DNA from: Chitinophagaceae bacterium
GTDB lineage: Bacteria; Bacteroidota; Bacteroidia; Chitinophagales; Chitinophagaceae
Assembly (NCBI GenBank): GCA_025455245.1
Contig: JALOMX010000299.1
Coordinates: forward strand, 1-6,985
Reading direction: 5' to 3'
Length of the DNA: 6,985 bases
Below are positions 1 through 5,486 of the stretch, one piece after another. How positions within the stretch are numbered: the first letter of the stretch is position 1; each line of letters opens with the position of its first letter. The position numbers and the translations under genes were made by a program. Under the pieces are notes generated by a model. It was not told where the DNA came from. It ran no database searches and saw only the letters and a program-made list of their open reading frames with translations.

Positions 1-4
1 GGCA

Positions 5-27
5 CCTTGTCTGCCAACAGGCAGGTT
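5..27. repeat. Imperfect GC-rich palindrome at left edge
   Basis: CTGCC (11-15) and GGCAG (20-24) form a 5-bp stem around the loop AACA. The flanks CTTG at 6-9 and CAGGTT at 22-27 (with one base offset) resemble the insert at 5068-5087, which also has CTTG-C/T-CTGC, then AGGCA, then CAGGTT. The two sites are probably members of one short intergenic palindrome family. The family assignment is inference. The left context is cut by the window edge. Confidence 0.45.
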
Positions 28-48
28 CTATTTGGCAGAATTAAAATA

Positions 49-98
49 CCACCGAAGGTGGTTAACTATAAAAATACTCAAATTAAATCGGTGGTTAA
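49..98. repeat. Small hairpin with a repeated GGTGGTTAA
   Basis: CCACC (49-53) and GGTGG (57-61) form a perfect 5-bp stem with a GAA loop. The nonamer GGTGGTTAA at 57-65 occurs again at 90-98, 33 bases away. The second copy lacks an adjacent CCACC arm but could pair with the same left arm at 49-53, giving two alternative folds. It lies next to the REP-like cluster and may be part of it. No function is evident. Confidence 0.45.
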
Positions 99-117
99 TT
101 GCCGGCGAAGCACCTGT

Positions 118-263
118 AACCCTGGAAGGGTTGAATGTGAATCACCCTTTCATACATAGATTGTAATATTCAATATTCAACCCCTACAGGGTTGGCTTAT
201 TCTCCGCAATCTGATTCCCCCGATGAAATCGGGGGCTATTCATAGTTCAACCCTTCCAGGGTT
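118..263. repeat. REP-like cluster: two inverted palindromic units with two hairpins between them
   Basis: AACCCTGGAAGGGTT (118-132) and AACCCTTCCAGGGTT (249-263) are exact reverse complements, and each is itself a 6-bp stem with a 3-base loop. Similarity extends outward: the left copy continues GAATGTGAAT, and the right copy, read on the minus strand, continues GAACTATGAAT. Between them are CAACCC (178-183) with GGGTTG (189-194), and the perfect 8-bp stem CCCCCGAT / ATCGGGGG (217-235, GAA loop). Paired inverted units with internal stems fit a REP/BIME-type element. Intergenic repeats of this look are, to my recollection, frequent in Bacteroidota. No transposase is present in the window, so mobilisation by a RAYT enzyme elsewhere is inference. 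Confidence 0.65.
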
Positions 264-507
264 TATATATATGAACATTTTAAATGAGATAAAATCTCCA
301 CATTCCTTAGCACACAAGGGTTTGCGGATACTCAAACGGCTAAAAATGATCATGCCTGACAAGTTTTGAAGTTCATGTTCCCCTTCAATGTCCACCCAAA
401 AATCAATGTTGAAATTCTTTTAACTTAAGCATTATTAACGGGTATAGAAAATGCTATAATTCAATAGTACAACACGTTCATTTTAAAATGAAAAATGGAA
501 ATGACTT
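264..507. other. AT-rich intergenic stretch without a recognisable gene
   Basis: No ORF with recognisable content, RNA gene or clear promoter was seen here. Small structures present are GAGAT (286-290) with ATCTC (294-298), and TATAG (443-447) with CTATA (454-458). This is the region downstream of the minus-strand gene that ends at 508. Confidence 0.5.
477..492. repeat. Perfect 16-bp AT-rich palindrome after the T9SS gene
   Basis: TTCATTTTAAAATGAA is fully self-complementary and lies 15 bp beyond the stop codon at 508-510 of the minus-strand gene. Its position would suit a transcription end structure, but it has no GC stem and no clean T-run follows on the minus strand. The terminator role is therefore only a weak suggestion. 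Confidence 0.35.
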
Positions 508-2046
508 TCATCGTATAAGCATGATTGTCCCTTTTTCAGAAGGTTTTCCGTTTTTGTAATCCACCACATAAATGTACTGCCCAACGGGGAGTGGTTTGCC
601 GTTGCTGTTGCCATCCCAGTTTACCGCTGCATCTTCAACCCTGTACACCTGTTGGCCATATCGATTGTACACGGTAACCACGGCTCCTGTTCCCGGTTCA
701 ATGCCGGGGATGCGCCACCGGTCGTTCAGTCCGTCATTGTTCGGTGTAAAGGCATTGGGAATATAAATGCCTGTAATGGGAGTTGCAACCATATCATCGG
801 TAGCGCTGCAACCCTCGGGTGTGTTTACGGTAAGGGTATAGGTTTGTTGGATATTGGTAAAACACCGGGGATTAAGCAAGGAAGCATCGGAAAGACCGAT
901 GGCAGGCGACCATGAATAGCTGAGGTCGCTCCCCGATGCGGTGGCCTGAATGGTAATGGTATCGCCGGGAAAAATGCTGCGGTCGGGGCCTGCATCTGCT
1001 TCCGGCAATGGGCGCAGAAAGATGGAGATGGGTTCGGAAGCTATCCGGCAGTTGGGTTGATTCAGATTACCGCTTTCAGCAGCGGCTATTCTGTACAGAT
1101 TGGATCCGGCAAGGGATGGTGTAGCAGTGTAAGTAAGCTGAACTGCTCCCGTAATATCCTGCCATGTTTTCCCGGTATCCCTGCTGCTTTGCCATTGAAA
1201 GGAAGGATTGTTGAATCCCTGGGTAATATTGGCCTCCATCGGAAACGGAATGATATTGCCTTCGCAACCCGATGCGCTGTCGCCGTTTCCTGAAATTATG
1301 GCTTGCATCTGCGGTCCGCATGGCCTGAAAGTGATGTCGTCAATGGCTACATCGTTGCCTATGCCTCCGGGTGCATTGTTTCGTATGCGCAATACAACCT
1401 CCGAAATACCGGGTGGGGTGGTAAAATAAAATCCGTATTGGTTCCATTGCGGGGTGGTGGTTTCGGGTATGTCGCCGGTGTTGTACGATTGCAATACCGT
1501 GCCGGTGGTGGTTTCAATGTTAAAAAGCAGGTTGGGTTTTATGGCAATGTATCTGATCAGGTTCATCAGCCATGCGGCAAATTCGTAAGTGGTTCCGGGA
1601 CAAAGCCCCGTAATGCGTTGCAGAAAAAAATCGCCGGGGGTAAAATTGGCATTTACAATCAGAAACAGGCCATTCCCGCTATGATCGGTGTTTAAAACAT
1701 GCCACGAGTTGTTAAAGCAGCTTGGCGAAGATGAGGCAATGGTATAGTATCCGTCATCGGGACAGGAGAAAGCCTGGAATAGGTATCCGCTAAGAGGGGG
1801 AATAGGTTGTGGATTGGATGGTGTACCGAAATCAATTTTCACTACAGGGTCACCAAGGCTGCCGTTACACAGTTGCGCCTCCGAAACCATGGTGATTCCC
1901 CATGCCATAAGGACCATAATCGATTTGTATAGCACAACCTTACAGTATGTTACTTTCAGCATCCATTTATCACAAATACCCATCCTGAGCTCTTCCAAAA
2001 CAGCCTCAACAGGTTCTTGTAATGATGTTTGCCGGTATAATTTCAT
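508..2046 (-). CDS. Large secreted protein with T9SS type B (gliding motility-associated, CHU_C) C-terminal domain
   Basis: This 512-residue protein is predicted to be exported and then anchored or released by the type IX secretion system. Residues 426-512 are the classical type B sorting domain (TIGR04131/CHU_C family): NAFTPNNDGLND at 431-442, VYNRYGQQVY at 459-468, WDGNSNGKPLPVGQY at 477-491 and a terminal TIMLIR. A hydrophobic signal segment lies at about 37-54, ending VSEAQ, so cleavage is likely near residue 57. Residues 59-245 resemble the beta-sandwich, galactose-binding-like domains common in these proteins, ending NDVAIDDITFRPCGP. Residues 250-345 look Ig-like (FQWQSS, TWQDITG), and 348-425 look PKD-like (ADAGPDRSIFPGD, YSWSP). 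The start at 2046 leaves an unusually long 28-residue stretch before the signal core. An internal ATG at 1962 (MLKVTYCKVV) would give a normal signal peptide. A -7-like element 6 bp before 2046 favours the longer form. The ligand is unknown; an adhesin or polysaccharide-binding role is inferred. Confidence 0.95.
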   Translation of the reverse strand: MKLYRQTSLQEPVEAVLEELRMGICDKWMLKVTYCKVVLYKSIMVLMAWGITMVSEAQLCNGSLGDPVVKIDFGTPSNPQPIPPLSGYLFQAFSCPDDGYYTIASSSPSCFNNSWHVLNTDHSGNGLFLIVNANFTPGDFFLQRITGLCPGTTYEFAAWLMNLIRYIAIKPNLLFNIETTTGTVLQSYNTGDIPETTTPQWNQYGFYFTTPPGISEVVLRIRNNAPGGIGNDVAIDDITFRPCGPQMQAIISGNGDSASGCEGNIIPFPMEANITQGFNNPSFQWQSSRDTGKTWQDITGAVQLTYTATPSLAGSNLYRIAAAESGNLNQPNCRIASEPISIFLRPLPEADAGPDRSIFPGDTITIQATASGSDLSYSWSPAIGLSDASLLNPRCFTNIQQTYTLTVNTPEGCSATDDMVATPITGIYIPNAFTPNNDGLNDRWRIPGIEPGTGAVVTVYNRYGQQVYRVEDAAVNWDGNSNGKPLPVGQYIYVVDYKNGKPSEKGTIMLIR

Positions 2047-2052
2047 GGAAAG

Positions 2053-2060
2053 CGAAGGTA
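2053..2060 (-). promoter_or_regulatory. Possible -7 element for the T9SS-domain gene
   Basis: The minus strand reads TACCTTCG, one mismatch from the Bacteroidota -7 consensus TAnnTTTG, and ends 6 bp before the ATG at 2046. No convincing -33 TTG lies at the expected distance. Its value is that it supports the upstream start and matches the placement seen at the other two promoters in the window. Confidence 0.3.
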
Positions 2061-2174
2061 ATTACCCAACATCAATGAATGTCATTACCTGAAAAATTCA
2101 ATATCTGCACGATTAATCCTGCTTATAACCGTCTTTTCGATTTTTGGTTAGGTGCTATACAGCATGTTTTGTTA

Positions 2175-2558
2175 TCAACTGATATCCGTTAGTTTAATGA
2201 TTTTATCCTCCTTAAACTCAAAAACAGATTTTCCGTTCAGAACTATTTCCTGTCCTTTTTTCATTCCATTCGGAAAATCCATGGCCAATATCCCAAAGTA
2301 TTCAATATCTGTTTCTGTACCATGATTGAAATGCCTGAATGCCCGGATGGTTTGTTTTCTTTCGGTAAAATAACTTTTGGCAGCTTCCGCCTGTAACCTG
2401 AAATTTTCAATACCCTCTATTTTCATAGTGACTTCACCGTTTTGAATGTTTTCAAAAACCATTTCTCCGGCAAAGTCTTTTACCATTTTATCAACATCAA
2501 ATTGGTTGTAACCTTCAATATAGTTTTCTATGATTATTTCCCTGCTTTTCATAAACAT
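2175..2558 (-). CDS. NTF2/SnoaL-like family small protein
   Basis: This 127-residue protein has no signal peptide and is likely cytoplasmic. Length and pattern match the nuclear transport factor 2-like (SnoaL) fold: an N-terminal helix with YIEGYNQFDVDKMVKDFA (13-30), then strands FENIQNGEVTMKIEG (35-49), a helix GIENFRLQAEAAKSYF (49-64), and C-terminal strands ending GKSVFEFKEDKIIKLTDIS (109-127). The closing pattern, where F-F-K/E-x-x-K-I precedes the last strand, is typical of stand-alone members. This fold forms a conical pocket used by isomerases, dehydratases and binding proteins; no substrate can be assigned here. ATG at 2558 was chosen; a second ATG two codons downstream (2552) is equally possible. 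It lies 48 bp after the transglutaminase-like gene on the same strand with no promoter-like element of its own, so co-transcription is plausible. Confidence 0.9.
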   Translation of the reverse strand: MFMKSREIIIENYIEGYNQFDVDKMVKDFAGEMVFENIQNGEVTMKIEGIENFRLQAEAAKSYFTERKQTIRAFRHFNHGTETDIEYFGILAMDFPNGMKKGQEIVLNGKSVFEFKEDKIIKLTDIS

Positions 2559-2606
2559 TTCAATGTTTTAAAGTGGTGATTTTTCCATGCCCGCGGCCTG
2601 CGTTCG

Positions 2607-3701
2607 CTATCCTTTTTTTCTAATATAAAACAAAGATTTCCGTTTCCAAACCGGTGTTTTATAGTATCTGTCTACAAAAGCCTGTTCGTTTTGCAAAAAC
2701 CCTGCTGCTTCCTGCGTAAGCGCCATCTTTTTTTGAATATCCGATAACTGCCTGTACGGCGCATCCGATACATAACCAAGAAGGGTTTTTACCGAATCGA
2801 GCTGAATGGCAGCCGAAGAAAGAAAACCCCTGAGTGTTGCTTCAGGAATGGCCGGTGTAAACTGTTTGTTTTTATGTGCAATATAACGGTTCATTTCTGC
2901 TATGGCAGAATTGTAATGATCCACAGCCTGATTGTATATGACCGGAACGAAATTCAGGTTGTATTCATCAAGCCTCGGCTTTTTGGCGATGCTGTCGCCG
3001 GGAAAGGTACCATCGTTTTTGAAAGATTCCTTCAACCTGCCAACGGTAATCAAAGCCTTTTGTACTTCATCCAATTTCAGGTACTGCAAAATGGAATCGT
3101 TGAATGCAAAATACTTTTGATCAAAACCGGGAACATCTTTTCCGGTAGCGAAGCGGATAAGGCTTACCGGATGTTCGAGTAATTGCCATTGAGGATCTGT
3201 TGGCAGATGACTGAGTATCATGGTATCCGGCGGGGTCATAAACCATTGGGGGCTGAATCTTTTTATATAACGCATCCCGTTTACACCACCTGCCGCCCAT
3301 GTAGGATCGAGCAAATACCACTTTCCTTCAAGCTTTGCCGCAACCCACACATGGCCCGTGGTGCTGAGTACCGAATTTTGTTTTGTCTGACCGGTTACGA
3401 GTTGGGCTTCGATGTCCATAAGACCGGCCGTTTCACAAAACAAAACCGCGTAATGCATGCACACGCCTTTGCGCAGGCTCAGGGCGCGCTCGCTGATCAG
3501 TGTATCCTCGTAATAATTGGACGCAGCAAATTTTTCCTGAACATCATAAGCAATGTTTCTGGCGATCCATGTAAAAAGGATGCGGGCTTTTTCTGTATCT
3601 GTTTCACCCTGCCTGCTGATCCATGCAGCAAGGGTTTCCACAGATTTTGTTTCCTCAAAAGGGATGCTTGCGGCAAGGCTGTCTAAAAGAAGCCTTGCCA
3701 T
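2607..3701 (-). CDS. Transglutaminase-like (papain-fold) domain protein
   Basis: Counting from the ATG at 3701, this is a 364-residue protein with a Transglut_core domain at about 35-140. The triad is visible: Cys81 in RKGVCMHYAVLF, His117 in TTGHVWVAAKLEGKWY, and Asp132 in LLDPTWAAG. Bacterial members act as cysteine peptidases or amide-bond transferases, often on cell-wall or surface substrates. The C-terminal ~220 residues have no recognised domain, are rich in helix-like segments, and end in the basic tail KRKSLFYIRKKG. A TTG at 3710 in the same frame is a possible start but lies inside the predicted -7 element, so 3701 was chosen. Relatives commonly begin with a signal peptide. Here the frame opens at MARLLLDSLAASIPF with no hydrophobic core, and a stop lies in frame at 3744-3746, so the protein appears cytoplasmic or 5'-truncated. 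It is divergent from the peptidase gene and possibly co-transcribed with the NTF2-like gene. Confidence 0.92.
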   Translation of the reverse strand: MARLLLDSLAASIPFEETKSVETLAAWISRQGETDTEKARILFTWIARNIAYDVQEKFAASNYYEDTLISERALSLRKGVCMHYAVLFCETAGLMDIEAQLVTGQTKQNSVLSTTGHVWVAAKLEGKWYLLDPTWAAGGVNGMRYIKRFSPQWFMTPPDTMILSHLPTDPQWQLLEHPVSLIRFATGKDVPGFDQKYFAFNDSILQYLKLDEVQKALITVGRLKESFKNDGTFPGDSIAKKPRLDEYNLNFVPVIYNQAVDHYNSAIAEMNRYIAHKNKQFTPAIPEATLRGFLSSAAIQLDSVKTLLGYVSDAPYRQLSDIQKKMALTQEAAGFLQNEQAFVDRYYKTPVWKRKSLFYIRKKG

Positions 3702-3707
3702 GTATTG

Positions 3708-3715
3708 CAAAAATA
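3708..3715 (-). promoter_or_regulatory. -7 promoter element of the transglutaminase-like gene
   Basis: The minus strand reads TATTTTTG, a full match to the Bacteroidota -7 consensus TAnnTTTG, and ends 6 bp before the ATG at 3701. The transcript would start at or next to the start codon. No good -33 TTTG is found 19-23 bp upstream. The element overlaps the alternative TTG start at 3710, which argues against that start. Confidence 0.5.
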
Positions 3716-3772
3716 TGGTTGGTTCCTTTCGGCATTCAGTTAATCATTGAGAATAAAATCATCTTATGGTTA

Positions 3773-3806
3773 TTTGCATCTGCTTTGATGAATTCTGTTA
3801 CCTTGG
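3773..3806 (+). promoter_or_regulatory. -33/-7 promoter of the P1 peptidase gene
   Basis: TTTG (3773-3776) and TACCTTGG (3799-3806) are 22 bp apart. They match the Bacteroidota -33 TTTG and, with one mismatch, the -7 TAnnTTTG. The -7 ends only 4 bp before the ATG at 3811, which predicts a leaderless or nearly leaderless mRNA. Placement of the element just before the start codon supports 3811 over an in-frame ATG at 3766. Confidence 0.5.
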
Positions 3807-3810
3807 CACA

Positions 3811-4926
3811 ATGATCCGTTGGAAATTTTTACTCATAGCAGCAGCATTGCATATGGTTAATCAACTTACAGCACAGACACGCATGCGGGTACGCGAAGCA
3901 GGCATCACCATCGGCGTTATGCAGCCCGGCCCGCTCAATGCCATTACCGATGTAAAAGGGGTGGCCGTTGGTCACACCACGCTGATATTGGCCGACAGTA
4001 TCCGGACAGGTGTTACCGCCATTTTACCCCACAGCGGCAACCTGTTTCAGCAAAAAGTACCCGCGGCTATTTATGTAGGGAATGGCTTTGGCAAACTTGC
4101 AGGCAGTACGCAGGTACAGGAACTCGGCAACCTTGAAACACCTATAGTGCTCACCAATACCTTAAGTGTGCCGGTGGCTATGCAGGCGGTGATTGATTAC
4201 ACCTTGAAACAGCCCGGTAACGAAAAGGTGCAAAGCGTAAATGCATTGGTGGGCGAAACAAACGATGGCTACCTGAACGACATCCGCGAAATGCACGTCA
4301 AGCCGGAGCACGTTGTAAGCGCCATTACCGGTGCAAAAGGCGGTCCGGTGGCAGAAGGGAATGTGGGCGCCGGTACCGGTACGGTTTGTTTTGGATGGAA
4401 AGGGGGTATCGGGACGGCATCGCGAAAACTGCCCGAAAGCCTTGGCGGTTATACGGTAGGGGTATTGGTGCAATCCAACTTTGGCGGCGTGCTGCAGGTG
4501 GGCGATATTCCTGCCGGTAAACTGCTCAACAAATATTACCTGCGCGACCAACTGAACAACACACCCGATGGCAGTTGTATGATCATAGTAGCCACCGATG
4601 CACCGCTCGATACCCGCAACCTTGAAAGGCTTGCCAAACGTGCCTTTATGGGGCTTGCCAAAACCGGAGGCATTGCAAGCAACGGCAGCGGGGATTATGT
4701 CATCGCTTTCAGTAACGATCCTTCGCTGCGCATTCCGCACAATCCCAACGGCCGTGTATTGACGCAGAATGTTTTGCACAACGATGCGGTTTCACCCTTG
4801 TTTATGGCGGCTCTTGAAGCTACCGAAGAAGCCATCCTCAACAGCCTGTTTATGGCAGATACCATGAAGGGAAAAGATGGCAGGGTGGTGGAGGCTTTGC
4901 CGGTGGAGAAGCTGAGGAGAGGGTGA
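3811..4926 (+). CDS. P1-family self-processing aminopeptidase (DmpA / L-aminopeptidase/D-esterase type), periplasmic
   Basis: This 371-residue Ntn-type hydrolase cuts itself before a serine, which then becomes the N-terminal nucleophile. Family members release N-terminal residues from small peptides, amides or esters, some with D- or beta-amino acids. The signal peptide is MIRWKFLLIAAALHMVNQLTAQ, split here as MIRWKFLLIAAALHM then VNQLTAQ, with export to the periplasm likely. Family landmarks are LNAITDVKGVAVGHTT (42-57), GNGFGKLAGSTQV (90-102), GETNDGYLND (148-157), VQSNFGGV (220-227) and the processing site DGSCMIIVATDAPL with Gly254|Ser255. NGSGD at 291-295 puts Ser293 and Asp295 38 and 40 residues after the nucleophile. 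That is the spacing I recall for BapA Ser250/Ser288/Glu290, here with Asp as the acid. The start at 3811 was preferred to 3766 because it gives a clean signal peptide and follows a -7 element. Substrate preference cannot be read from the sequence. Confidence 0.96.
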   Translation: MIRWKFLLIAAALHMVNQLTAQTRMRVREAGITIGVMQPGPLNAITDVKGVAVGHTTLILADSIRTGVTAILPHSGNLFQQKVPAAIYVGNGFGKLAGSTQVQELGNLETPIVLTNTLSVPVAMQAVIDYTLKQPGNEKVQSVNALVGETNDGYLNDIREMHVKPEHVVSAITGAKGGPVAEGNVGAGTGTVCFGWKGGIGTASRKLPESLGGYTVGVLVQSNFGGVLQVGDIPAGKLLNKYYLRDQLNNTPDGSCMIIVATDAPLDTRNLERLAKRAFMGLAKTGGIASNGSGDYVIAFSNDPSLRIPHNPNGRVLTQNVLHNDAVSPLFMAALEATEEAILNSLFMADTMKGKDGRVVEALPVEKLRRG

Positions 4927-4950
4927 GGATAAGGTTAAGGATAAGGTTAA
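4927..4950. repeat. 12-bp tandem pair directly after the peptidase stop
   Basis: GGATAAGGTTAA occurs at 4927-4938 and again at 4939-4950, starting at the base after the TGA stop (4924-4926) and followed by six G. The run is strongly purine-biased on the plus strand. It looks like slippage-type repeat DNA at the start of the repeat-filled gap between the convergent genes. Confidence 0.75.
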
Positions 4951-4962
4951 GGGGGGATTGGG

Positions 4963-5010
4963 TACATGAACAATTGAATACATGAATAATTGAGTACATG
5001 AATAATAAAT
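4963..5010. repeat. Three tandem 16-bp units
   Basis: Units start at 4963, 4979 and 4995: TACATGAACAATTGAA, TACATGAATAATTGAG and TACATGAATAATAAAT. The first ten bases are TACATGAAYA in all three. No dyad symmetry, start-codon context or coding meaning is convincing, although each unit contains ATG. Confidence 0.8.
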
Positions 5011-5050
5011 CCCAAATGGGGAAATCCCAAATCCCAAACATTCATTCAAA

Positions 5051-5213
5051 CCTTTTGGAATTTGGAACTTGCCTGCAGGCAAGCAGGTTTGAACATTGGA
5101 ATTTCCTCAAAACAGTTCATCAAACCTTTTGGAATTTGGAATTTGAACATTGGAATTTTCCTCAAAAAATTGACTCACACCTTTTGGAATTTGGAATTTG
5201 AACATTGGAATTT
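5051..5213. repeat. 34-bp perfect core repeated three times (period ~54 bp)
   Basis: The same 34-bp core (starts CCTTTTGGAA, ends CATTGGAATTT) is found at 5125-5158 and 5180-5213. It also occurs at 5051-5104, interrupted there at its centre by 20 extra bases (5068-5087). Intervening spacers of 20 and 21 bp resemble each other (CCTCAAAA near their start, TCA or TCAC before the next core). Inside each core TTGGAATTTG-like strings repeat. The array ends 6 bp before the stop codon of the minus-strand surface protein (5220-5222). Its function is unknown; it may be a decayed or expanding non-coding satellite. Confidence 0.85.
5068..5087. repeat. 20-bp insert with a perfect 16-bp palindrome inside repeat copy 1
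   Basis: The insert is CTTGCCTGCAGGCAAGCAGG. Its first 16 bases (5068-5083) are a perfect palindrome. Comparison with the other two 34-bp cores shows that the flanks are otherwise unaltered and that the insert lies exactly between base 17 and base 18 of the core. This looks like a late insertion of a short GC-rich palindrome. No target-site duplication is evident. A related imperfect palindrome lies at 5-27. Confidence 0.75.
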
Positions 5214-5219
5214 CACCCT

Positions 5220-5486
5220 TCATTCCTTACCTAAGGCCACCATCTTCACCGTAAAATTGGGCGACTGCGATCCGCTTTTCGGGTTGAAAATAAACAGTTT
5301 GCCCCCGGTTGTAGTAACCGCTCCCACCGACATAACCACTTCTGCAAACCCCCCGCCGGTGGTAACATTGCCTACATACACGTTTGGTGCCACACTGAAA
5401 GCTTCGGGAAAGGTGAAGCTGATGTTTGCGGTAGCGCCACCACTGATCGTTGTGTTTACCACAACCGGCACATCGAGGGTTTTCGA
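5220..5486 (-). pseudogene. Displaced C-terminal end of the surface protein (frameshifted part)
   Basis: From the second repeat copy to the TGA stop at 5220-5222, this frame encodes KTLDVPVVVNTT, then ISGGATANISFTFPEAF, SVAPNVYVGNVTTGGG and a C-terminus ending in NFTVKMVALGKE. It is a coherent beta-rich domain whose end, with hydrophobic VKMVALGKE, resembles receptor-binding tips of tail-fibre-like proteins. It cannot be reached from the upstream frame because of the 64-bp duplication. The GTG at 5507 is only a chance start, not a plausible independent gene. Removing one 64-bp copy would join this part to the main ORF at GGATANI. Confidence 0.8.

Noticed and set aside
477..492. Intrinsic terminator for the T9SS gene
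   Set aside because: The palindrome is AT-only in its stem centre and no T-run follows on the minus strand, so it is listed as a palindrome only.
1303..1695. 130-codon plus-strand ORF within the T9SS-domain gene
   Set aside because: It lies entirely antisense to a convincing secreted protein and has no family-like features.
2153..2164. TGCT/AGCA hairpin after the NTF2-like gene as a terminator
   Set aside because: The stem has only four pairs and the minus strand continues with ACCTAACC and an A-run rather than a T-run.
3183..3686. 167-codon plus-strand ORF antisense to the transglutaminase-like gene
   Set aside because: The opposite strand has an intact catalytic Cys-His-Asp domain; this ORF is cysteine-rich without pattern and is a shadow frame.
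4162..4779. 205-codon minus-strand ORF inside the peptidase gene
   Set aside because: It is antisense to a well-supported gene, its translation is rich in H, C and R with no recognisable motif, and it is explained by codon bias of the opposite strand.
5051..5213. Possible CRISPR array (34-bp repeats with ~20-bp spacers)
   Set aside because: Only three copies are present, the spacers resemble each other and are too short, the core is an AT-rich string of TTGGAATTT sub-repeats, and no cas gene is nearby.
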